Assembly (NCBI GenBank): GCA_964478125.1 | Contig: CAYZGR010000081.1 | Coordinates: forward strand, 1 to 11,294 | Direction: 5' to 3' | DNA from: FW021-bin31 sp964478125 | GTDB taxonomy: Bacteria > Bacteroidota > Bacteroidia > Chitinophagales > Chitinophagaceae | DNA length: 11,294 nucleotides | Shown: piece by piece, positions 1 to 6,051 of the stretch | Layout: each line of letters opens with the position of its first letter | Position numbering within the stretch: the first letter of the stretch is position 1 | The notes under the pieces: model-generated | What the model was told of the DNA's origin: nothing | What the model saw: the letters and a program-made list of their open reading frames with translations, nothing else | The model's database searches: none | Translations under genes and position numbers: made by a program

Positions 1-2
1 AA

Positions 3-1754
3 AATAAGAGTAAATATTTTATAGGAATAGCCTCTATGTTCTTCATGCTGTTTACCTTTTCCTGCAAAAACAGTTTTTTAGAGGTTCAGCCCAGAGGTGT
101 ATTGGGAGACGCACAACTGGCCCAGCCACAAGGGGTCAGGGAAGCGCTCATAGCCGCTTATTCAGACCTGGACGGGCAATACAACCCCACCGAGGGCGCC
201 TGGTATTTTCAACAACCCGACAACTGGTTGTATGGAAGTGTGAATGGAGGAGACGCCCATAAGGGATCAGACCCGGGAGACCAGGCGGATGCCATGGCCA
301 TCGCTCGCTTTGAAGGCCAGTCTACCAACGGGTATTTTGAATCCAAATGGCGTTGGGTTTATGATGGCATTGCCCGTTGCAACCTGGTATTTCGCCTGGC
401 CAACAAAGTAGATATGGACGCCGATGAAAAGGCAAACATCGTCGCACAAGCCCATTTTTTGAGAGGCTTTTATGCTTTTGAGGCCAAAAAGACATGGAAT
501 AACGTGCCCTGGGTGGACACCTCCGTTTCTTACGTGGCCAAAAATTTTCAGGTTCCCAATGATGAGGATATTTATCCCCAGATAGAGGCTGAATTCCAAT
601 ATGCCTATGACCACTTACCTGAAACACAAGATGCGGTTGGCAAAGCCAACAAATGGGCTGCCGGAGCTTTTCTGGCAAAGGTCTATCTGTTTGAGCATAA
701 GTACGATAAAGCGCTGCCCCTGTTGACCGACATCATTAATAAGGGACAAACTTCAACCGGCACCAAATACGATTTGCAATCCCAATTTGACTGGAATTTT
801 AATTTTCATCATCAAAACAGTTCAGAATCGGTATTTGCCATACAGGCTTCCTTAAACGACGGGGCCCAGGGCTTCCATGGCCGCCATGGAGACATGTTGA
901 ACTATCCCTACGGCAGCGGCGCTGTTACGGGATGTTGTGGTTTTTTTCAACCCAGTATAGACCTGGTTAACGCCTACCGGACCGATGCCAACGGGCTTCC
1001 CCTTTTAGACGGTTCCTATGATGATCCGGATCATGCCGTAAAAAATGATCAAGGCTTGTCGTCTACCGATCCCTTCACTCCTGACAAGGGAAATTTGGAC
1101 CCAAGAGTGGACTGGACAGCAGGCCGTAGAGGCATTCCCTATCTTGACTGGGGGATCATGCCGGGTAAAGCCTGGATCCGTAATCAGGCCAGCGCGGGTC
1201 CGTACGCTCCTAAAAAGAATGTTTTTTATGAATCTGATCTGGGAACAGGTGGCGATAATGCGAAACTCTCCTGGGCGCCGTTAAATGCCACCAACTATGA
1301 CTTGATCCGGTTCGCGCAGGTATTGCTCTGGGCGGCCGAGTGTGAGGTAGAAGTGGGAAGCCTGGATAAAGCGGAAGACTATGTTAATAGGGTACGCAAC
1401 CGGGCGGCCAATCCGGATGGATTTGTCATGAACAATGGCAGTCCGGCAGCTAATTATTACATCAAAGCTTATCCAAAAGGTTATTTTACCTCCAAGGGAC
1501 AAGATATAGCGCGTAAAGCGGTACGGATGGAGGAAAGGCTGGAACTCGCCATGGAAGGACATCGTTTCTTTGACCTGGTAAGGTGGGGAATTGCAGATCA
1601 GGTACTCAACGATTATTTTGAATACGAAGGACAATTTGCCAGCGATATCAAAGGAGCCCGTTTCACCAAGGACAAAAATGAATATTACCCCATTCCTCAA
1701 ACGGAAATAGATCTGAGTGGCGGTACCTTAAAGCAAAATGAGGGATATCGTTAA
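3..1754 (+). CDS. SusD/RagB-family outer-membrane glycan-binding lipoprotein (5' end outside window)
   Basis: SusD-like proteins are surface lipoproteins that bind oligosaccharides and cap a SusC-type TonB-dependent channel. The first Met in the window is at 36, but the frame stays open to position 3 and reads NKSKYFIGIAS before it. That gives the basic n-region of a lipoprotein signal peptide, so the true start is probably left of the window. The lipobox ends FTFSC, with the acylated Cys at 63-65, followed by KNSFLEVQPRG, a typical mature SusD start. The C-terminal hallmark ERLELAMEGHRFFDLVRWG lies about residues 500-518 counted from Met36. The protein ends YPIPQTEIDLSGG...LKQNEGYR, the usual family ending. 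About 572 residues from Met36 is normal for the family. The SusC partner is expected immediately upstream, outside the window. Substrate cannot be read from sequence; the CE15 and GH2 genes further right hint at plant hemicellulose, but they are 8 kb away. Confidence 0.96.
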   Translation, partial: NKSKYFIGIASMFFMLFTFSCKNSFLEVQPRGVLGDAQLAQPQGVREALIAAYSDLDGQYNPTEGAWYFQQPDNWLYGSVNGGDAHKGSDPGDQADAMAIARFEGQSTNGYFESKWRWVYDGIARCNLVFRLANKVDMDADEKANIVAQAHFLRGFYAFEAKKTWNNVPWVDTSVSYVAKNFQVPNDEDIYPQIEAEFQYAYDHLPETQDAVGKANKWAAGAFLAKVYLFEHKYDKALPLLTDIINKGQTSTGTKYDLQSQFDWNFNFHHQNSSESVFAIQASLNDGAQGFHGRHGDMLNYPYGSGAVTGCCGFFQPSIDLVNAYRTDANGLPLLDGSYDDPDHAVKNDQGLSSTDPFTPDKGNLDPRVDWTAGRRGIPYLDWGIMPGKAWIRNQASAGPYAPKKNVFYESDLGTGGDNAKLSWAPLNATNYDLIRFAQVLLWAAECEVEVGSLDKAEDYVNRVRNRAANPDGFVMNNGSPAANYYIKAYPKGYFTSKGQDIARKAVRMEERLELAMEGHRFFDLVRWGIADQVLNDYFEYEGQFASDIKGARFTKDKNEYYPIPQTEIDLSGGTLKQNEGYR

Positions 1755-1765
1755 GAAAGGTCGTT

Positions 1766-1784
1766 ACTTACCTTCAGCGTAAGT
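1766..1784. repeat. Small hairpin just after susD-like gene
   Basis: ACTTAC (1766-1771) and GTAAGT (1779-1784) are perfect 6-bp inverted arms around a 7-base loop, 11 bases after the stop codon. There is no following T-run, so it is only a weak candidate for a transcript end or 3' stabilising hairpin. Confidence 0.25.
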
Positions 1785-1822
1785 TTGATGTACCGTTCTG
1801 GCGTACTTGATACGTTTCAATT

Positions 1823-1964
1823 AAAAGAGGCTGTTAAAAAGGATGAGCATTACGAATAAAGCGAAGTAATCTTTAACACTTATTTACATGAGATTTCAAA
1901 GGGATTACTTCAATTTGTACCCTCTATCGCAATGGCAATTATACCTTTTTAGACAGCTTCTTTT
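1823..1964. repeat. MITE-like palindromic element with nested inverted repeats
   Basis: The outer arms are AAAAGAGGCTGTTAAAAAGG at 1823-1842 and the near-exact reverse complement of it at 1944-1964; they differ by one substitution and one inserted base. Inside are a second pair (TGAGCATTACGA at 1844-1855 against TCGCAATGGCA at 1927-1937, imperfect) and a third, perfect 9-bp pair (GAAGTAATC 1863-1871, GATTACTTC 1903-1911). The whole 142 bp can fold as one long hairpin. No coding capacity and no clear target-site duplication were seen. The structure is that of a non-autonomous mobile repeat or interspersed palindrome. It may also end transcription from the SusD-like gene. Confidence 0.65.
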
Positions 1965-1991
1965 CTTCCAGAGAAGAAGGGAATCAATAGG

Positions 1992-2703
1992 ATGATCAAC
2001 AATATTTCCGCCAATGAAATCAATATCTTACTCCGTTTTCTTTGTTACGGAGTCTCTATTCCTTTTGAAAGTTGTCATTATCCTTCCCAAAAGGATAAAG
2101 GAGAAAAATTAACAAAAAATTATTATAATAGTTGTCATTTACCGGTTCCTCCTAAAATGTTAGACAGTATAACATGGGCTGACCGTGTACTACCTGCTAT
2201 GTCGCCCAAATTGGGAATAAAAGTTTAGAGCGGTAAACTCTATTATGAGGATCCCAAATCTCCATCTGAGATATCATTTTCTGACTGGATGGAGTTGGNN
2301 NNNNNNNNNNNNNNNNNNNNNNNNNNNNNNNNNNNNNNNNNNNNNNNNNNNNNNNNNNNNNNNNNNNNNNNNNNNNNNNNNNNNNNNNNNNNNNNNNNAC
2401 TATTCTCAAATATTAAAACCCTATCATGATGTTTATATTTTCCTGAATCAAGGTGACTTTAATTTTAAACAGACCTACTTCTATCCCATTAACGGCTGTA
2501 CAAAAGCTATAGCGGCTGATTTTGATATGGATGGAGATATGGATATTGCAACGATCGCTTTTTTTGCAGACCTAAAGAACAACCCTTCAGAATCTTTTAT
2601 TTATTTTGAACAAGATAAACCCATGCATTTTATGCCCCATGTCGTATTATTAAATCAATCGGATGGAGGCTGTAAAATAATCGTGGTTTTTAATTCTTTG
2701 TAA
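1992..2703 (+). pseudogene. Decayed VCBS/FG-GAP repeat protein with cytochrome-c-like N-terminal domain
   Basis: From ATG 1992 the frame reads a lipoprotein-like leader ending ESC, then GEKLTKNYYNSCHLPVPP and WADRVLPAMSPKLGI. This matches the N-terminal heme domain placed before VCBS repeats in many Bacteroidetes proteins. A TAG at 2226-2228 interrupts it, yet the same frame continues with family-like sequence (KLYYEDPKSPSE, ISFSDWMEL) up to the N gap at 2299. The heme motif is YNSCH rather than CxxCH, so the first cysteine is lost. After the gap, a fragment carries an FG-GAP/VCBS repeat with the calcium-loop pattern DFDMDGDMDIA (2518-2550). It then drifts into unrelated residues and stops at 2703, without the last repeats expected from the family. 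The two sides are assigned to one gene by family resemblance; gap size and contents are unknown. A functional split or a sequencing error at the TAG is possible but less likely given three separate lesions. Confidence 0.7.
2299..2398. other. Scaffold gap of 100 N
   Basis: Exactly 100 undetermined bases, the conventional placeholder for a gap of unknown length. Any reading frame that crosses it is meaningless, and the distance between its flanks should not be trusted. Confidence 0.99.
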
Positions 2704-2776
2704 TTCTCCTCGGTCTTCCATGCACAATTAAGCCATAATGAAGGAATACGAAGGTTGTCCTGAAAGATAGATTGAT

Positions 2777-2880
2777 AACGTTGATCGGGCAGACAATCAC
2801 AGACCAAATCCGGGTCAATCATAAACAATCCGCCTCATCTATGTCCTGTTTCTATTACCAAAACACAAAATCAATCAAAC
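2777..2880. repeat. Direct repeat copy 1, left of flippase gene
   Basis: This stretch aligns along its length to 4475-4576 in the same orientation. Shared blocks include AACGTTGATC, GGCAGA, CAAATCCGGGT, CATCT and TCTATT, plus a similar A-rich end (ATCAATCAAAC against ATCAACAAAAC). The copies are diverged, with scattered substitutions and small gaps. It is non-coding and looks like an intergenic dispersed repeat. The rest of the 278-bp space between 2704 and 2981 holds only the inverted repeat and -7 box listed separately. Confidence 0.65.
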
Positions 2881-2900
2881 AATACAATCCTTTTCCGTCC

Positions 2901-2928
2901 CCGCGCAAAGTTCATAAATAGGGCGCGG
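2901..2928. promoter_or_regulatory. GC-rich inverted repeat upstream of flippase promoter
   Basis: CCGCGC (2901-2906) and GCGCGG (2923-2928) form perfect 6-bp arms around a 16-base AT-rich spacer. The pair sits 17 bases before the predicted -7 box, where a regulator or the -33 region would lie. It stands out in an AT-rich neighbourhood. A role as operator is inference only. Confidence 0.25.
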
Positions 2929-2944
2929 ATCAATCAAAAAATTC

Positions 2945-2952
2945 TATTTTTG
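2945..2952 (+). promoter_or_regulatory. Bacteroidetes-type -7 promoter box for flippase gene
   Basis: TATTTTTG fits the Bacteroidetes consensus TAnnTTTG exactly and ends 29 bases before the TTG start at 2982, giving a short 5' leader. No clear TTTG-like -33 element was found at the usual distance. An A-rich AAAAAGG run (2964-2970) before the start may assist ribosome binding. Confidence 0.45.
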
Positions 2953-2981
2953 AAGTTCAGCATAAAAAGGATAAAATACTA

Positions 2982-4430
2982 TTGTTTAAAAAACTTTTTC
3001 AACAAACGGCCATCTATGGGGTTGCGACGGTTTTACCGCGGATGTTAAATTTTCTACTCGTTCCGCTTTATACCGACGTTTTGTCTAACGCAACTTATGG
3101 TAGAGTAAGTTATATTTTCGCTTATTTTGTTTTGCTCAATGTGATTTTGTCGTACGGTATGGAAACGGCCTTTTTCCGTTTTCTCAATAAAAGCAACCAT
3201 CAGGATAAAGTGGTTAGTACTTCGACTTGGTCTTTAGCGGGGACTTCGGTAGTATTTTTGATTATTGGGTTCTTATTTCAAATACCGATCGCTCATATTA
3301 CCCGGATTTCTATAGAAACGCTTCATCTGGTATTGTGGATATTGTTTTTTGATGCGGTCGTTGTGATCCCTTTTGCATGGTTAAGAGCCAAAGAGCGTCC
3401 CATTCGTTATGCATTTATCAAAGTTGTCAATATTATTGTAACCCTCCTTTTGAATGTTTTCTTTATTGTTTATCTGAAAGATTGGGCCGCAAAATATCCT
3501 TTTTTTCAAACGATCTATCGACCTGATTATGAAATACAATATATTTTCATTGCCAATCTGGTCGCCAGTATTCTGACGCTCCTGTTCTTAACGCCTTTCT
3601 ATCTGAAAGTCAGATTGACCTTCGATAAAATACTCTGGAAGAAAATGATTATCTATGCATTTCCGGTTTTAGTTGCAGGTATAGCTTATGCCGTTAATGA
3701 AGCCTTTGATCGTATTATGTTGGCACGGCTGCTACCACAGGATATCGCGGATGCTAAAGTGGGGTCTTATGCGGCTTGTTATAAACTGTCGCTATTCATT
3801 ACACTATTTTCTACGGCTTTTCGGTTAGGAATAGAACCTTTTTTCTTTAGCCATGCCAGTCATAAAAACGCGCGGAAAACCTATGCCGAGATTACAAAAT
3901 ATTTTACTCTATTCGGGGCTTTAATTTTGATAGTTGTAGTCGTTTTTTCGGATCTTTTAAAATTAATTATCATTCGAAGCGATACGTATTGGGAAGGCAT
4001 GTCCATTGTGCCGGTTGTTTTATTAGCTAATCTCCTTTTAGGTATTTATTACAATCTTTCAGTATGGTATAAAGTGACTGATAAAACAAAATATGGAAGC
4101 TACATTTCTCTCATTTCTGCGATTATTACTATTGTAGCCAACTTCATTTTAATTCCTATGATCGGATTTATGGGCGCGGCTTATTCGACATTAGCAGCGT
4201 ATGCCTCTATGGCAATTTTGTCCTATTTATGGGGACAGAAATATTATCCAATTCCCTATAACATGAAGAAAATATTAGGTTATTTGGGGTTGTCTATGCT
4301 TTTCTCCGCCCTTTCCTTTTATAAGTTCAGAGGAAACTATGCCATTGGTATCCTGTTTATATTCGTTTTTGTCAGTATAATTTATCTTACTGAAAAGGAA
4401 AAATTACTTAAAATCATGAAGAATAAATGA
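2982..4430 (+). CDS. Oligosaccharide flippase (Wzx/MOP superfamily), polysaccharide biosynthesis protein
   Basis: Flippases of this family move lipid-linked oligosaccharide units across the inner membrane during O-antigen, capsule or exopolysaccharide assembly. The 482-residue product is almost wholly hydrophobic, with about 12-14 membrane segments, the usual size for the family. The N-terminal signature FKKLFQQTAIYGVATVLPR, then MLNFLLVPLYTDVLS and YGRVSYIFAYF, is typical of Bacteroidetes polysaccharide-biosynthesis proteins. Conserved charged positions include the FDRIMLARLLP stretch near residues 243-253. The start is TTG at 2982, because the conserved N-terminus begins there and no ATG precedes it; the next Met, residue 21, would remove conserved sequence. 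The gene stands alone: the FAD monooxygenase gene to its right is on the opposite strand. Direct repeats lie on both sides, and its base composition is visibly AT-richer than the SusD or SDF genes. Which polymer it serves is unknown. Confidence 0.94.
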   Translation: MFKKLFQQTAIYGVATVLPRMLNFLLVPLYTDVLSNATYGRVSYIFAYFVLLNVILSYGMETAFFRFLNKSNHQDKVVSTSTWSLAGTSVVFLIIGFLFQIPIAHITRISIETLHLVLWILFFDAVVVIPFAWLRAKERPIRYAFIKVVNIIVTLLLNVFFIVYLKDWAAKYPFFQTIYRPDYEIQYIFIANLVASILTLLFLTPFYLKVRLTFDKILWKKMIIYAFPVLVAGIAYAVNEAFDRIMLARLLPQDIADAKVGSYAACYKLSLFITLFSTAFRLGIEPFFFSHASHKNARKTYAEITKYFTLFGALILIVVVVFSDLLKLIIIRSDTYWEGMSIVPVVLLANLLLGIYYNLSVWYKVTDKTKYGSYISLISAIITIVANFILIPMIGFMGAAYSTLAAYASMAILSYLWGQKYYPIPYNMKKILGYLGLSMLFSALSFYKFRGNYAIGILFIFVFVSIIYLTEKEKLLKIMKNK

Positions 4431-4474
4431 ATATACTTTTTGAACTCTGGGGAAAGCCTCTTGCTAAAGGACAG

Positions 4475-4576
4475 AACGTTGATCAGGCAGATCATCCAGT
4501 CAAATCCGGGTACATTATAAATGATCCGTATCATCTGTGTTCTATTCCTACTCTCAAAGCAAATAATCAACAAAAC
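4475..4576. repeat. Direct repeat copy 2, right of flippase gene
   Basis: This is the second copy of the roughly 100-bp repeat found at 2777-2880, in the same orientation, between the convergent flippase and FAD monooxygenase genes. The similarity may extend a little left (CTAAAGGACAG against CTGAAAGATAGA). No open frame of note and no clear terminator hairpin were found in the 188-bp convergent intergenic space. Confidence 0.65.
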
Positions 4577-4618
4577 AGATACAAGAAAATAGACAACTGA
4601 AAAATGACTGCCGCGAAA

Positions 4619-5767
4619 TCATATTTCATACCGGGGCTCAAACAACCGGCCTATTCGCTTTTTCAGGAAGGAGCCTGAGAGCCTTTTCATGATCCGGTTT
4701 CTAAAGCGCACCAGAAAACGGTTCTCATAATGCGCCATTTCTCCTACGCGATAAGACCATTTATAAACATAGTCCGTCATGGGTTTCCGGATCTTTTGAA
4801 ACTCGGGATAAGCCTGAACCGGGTTTTTGGAAGCATTTAACAGGTCGGCCAGCACCCAAACATCTTCTATAGCCTGACAGGCGCCCTGTCCCAGATTGGG
4901 GGTTACGGCGTGCGCGGCATCGCCAAGCAGGCAGGTGCGCCCGGCATGCCATTTTTGAATGGGCGGTAAATCCAATAATGCTTTCCGGCTGATGCGGGCT
5001 TCCGGAGTATCAGATATCATCTGCAAAACAGGGGGATCAAAATCTTTAAACTGCCTTTTCAACTCCTCCCGCAAATCGGCACTAAAATTAAAATCATTGT
5101 CATGTTTATTAATAACTGCAAACCAGTAAACGAAGTCCTCATTGACTTTTGAGAAACCAAACCGCCTTCCCTTTCCCCACGCCTCTATGGACCGATGCCG
5201 GTATCGCTCCGGCAGATCAAAAGCCGCCACACCCCGCCAGCAGATCTGCCGGATCTTCCTCACCTCCGTACCGGGAAATAATTGCCTCCTTGCCATAGAA
5301 TGTATACCATCTGCCGCGATCACATAATCCCCCGGCGCCTGCGAACCATCTTCAAAATGCAAAATACCCTTCCGGTCTTTCTCAGAAATACGTATACATT
5401 TCTTCCCCCATTCTATCGTCCCATTTTGTAGTTTTTCCAATAAAATATGCTGTAAATCAGAACGAAGGATTGATATATTGGGATATCCAAACTGTTTTAT
5501 ACTGGAAGAAATAAGGTTTTTTGAGAGCGGACGCAATTTTTCATCCGTAATATAAGCGGTCTGTATTTCGTTTCCCATCCGGTATAATTCATCTGCCAAA
5601 CCCAGACGCTCCAAAACCCGGATAGCATTAACAGCCAGTATCAGACCGGCCCCCTGTTGCAACGGCCCCTCCTTCGCCTCGTAGACCGAAGCCGCCATAT
5701 GACGCTGCTGTAAGGCTATTGCCATCAATAACCCGCCGATTCCGGCGCCAATGATCCTGCCCTGCAT
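4619..5767 (-). CDS. FAD-dependent monooxygenase (class A flavoprotein hydroxylase family)
   Basis: Class A flavin monooxygenases use NAD(P)H and O2 to hydroxylate small, often aromatic substrates; the substrate here is unknown. Taking ATG 5767 gives 382 residues, normal for the family. The Rossmann FAD motif GAGIGG is at residues 7-12, with the ribose-binding acid in VYEA near residue 30. A conserved Arg lies in ILRSDL near 102, the DG motif region VIAADGIHS at about 149-157, and the FAD-binding GDAAHAVTPNLGQG at 282-295. The WRGV and WGKGRRFGF stretches resemble the HpxO/TetX-like branch of soluble monooxygenases. No membrane anchor is seen. The frame also opens at a TTG at 5812, adding 15 residues and leaving only 8 bases to the upstream gene. 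I prefer ATG because the FAD motif normally sits within the first dozen residues. It probably shares a transcript with the symporter genes upstream, though a functional link is not evident. An antibiotic-modifying role cannot be claimed from sequence. Confidence 0.92.
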   Translation of the reverse strand: MQGRIIGAGIGGLLMAIALQQRHMAASVYEAKEGPLQQGAGLILAVNAIRVLERLGLADELYRMGNEIQTAYITDEKLRPLSKNLISSSIKQFGYPNISILRSDLQHILLEKLQNGTIEWGKKCIRISEKDRKGILHFEDGSQAPGDYVIAADGIHSMARRQLFPGTEVRKIRQICWRGVAAFDLPERYRHRSIEAWGKGRRFGFSKVNEDFVYWFAVINKHDNDFNFSADLREELKRQFKDFDPPVLQMISDTPEARISRKALLDLPPIQKWHAGRTCLLGDAAHAVTPNLGQGACQAIEDVWVLADLLNASKNPVQAYPEFQKIRKPMTDYVYKWSYRVGEMAHYENRFLVRFRNRIMKRLSGSFLKKRIGRLFEPRYEI

Positions 5768-5820
5768 GTATGAGAGATTATAGTTATGAAATGAGGAAAC
5801 TTCGACCTCCAAAAGGTCCT

Positions 5821-6039
5821 CTATCCGGCCTTTTCCTTTTCAACCGCCTTATTTTTCCCAACCAACCATAAAATTAACATAATTATTCCAAAAGCTATGT
5901 AGACCACTCCGCTCCACAAATTGGTGGTTTCCGTCTTACCGGCCTCAGGATTTAATATAAAAGAGCCGATAAACAAGAAAATGCCCACCAGTAAAAAGAA
6001 CAGGCCGATAATAAACCGAAGATCCAGAATATTTTTCAT
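5821..6039 (-). CDS. Small two-helix membrane protein, likely symporter-associated
   Basis: This 72-residue protein has two hydrophobic segments, about residues 8-29 (FIIGLFFLLVGIFLFIGSFI) and 43-63 (WSGVVYIAFGIIMLILWLVG). They are joined by a short polar loop (NPEAGKTETTN) and followed by a charged tail, NKAVEKEKAG. Start ATG and stop TAG are clean. It lies only 12 bases after the SSS symporter stop codon and on the same strand, which argues for co-translation. Small membrane partners of SSS symporters are known in other branches, but I do not recognise this one as a named family. An accessory or stabilising role for the transporter is inference from position alone. Confidence 0.75.
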   Translation of the reverse strand: MKNILDLRFIIGLFFLLVGIFLFIGSFILNPEAGKTETTNLWSGVVYIAFGIIMLILWLVGKNKAVEKEKAG

Positions 6040-6051
6040 TACAGATTACTT

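Noticed and set aside
267..1700. Antisense and alternate-frame open frames inside the SusD-like gene (such as - strand 267-614, 322-678, 1281-1700)
   Set aside because: They are fully contained in a gene with clear family signatures, have no recognisable domains and show the composition of shadow frames.
2197..2703. Open frames that run across the N gap as continuous proteins
   Set aside because: The gap length is arbitrary, so phase across it is not known. Only the flanking pieces were used, joined by family resemblance.
2777..4576. Treating the flippase with its two direct repeats as a transposon or integrative element with att sites
   Set aside because: No integrase, transposase or inverted termini are present, and the repeats are too diverged for recent att sites. 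They are kept as direct repeats only.
4619..5767. Calling the monooxygenase a tetracycline-inactivating TetX
   Set aside because: It shares only general class A flavoprotein motifs; nothing in the sequence points to drug binding.
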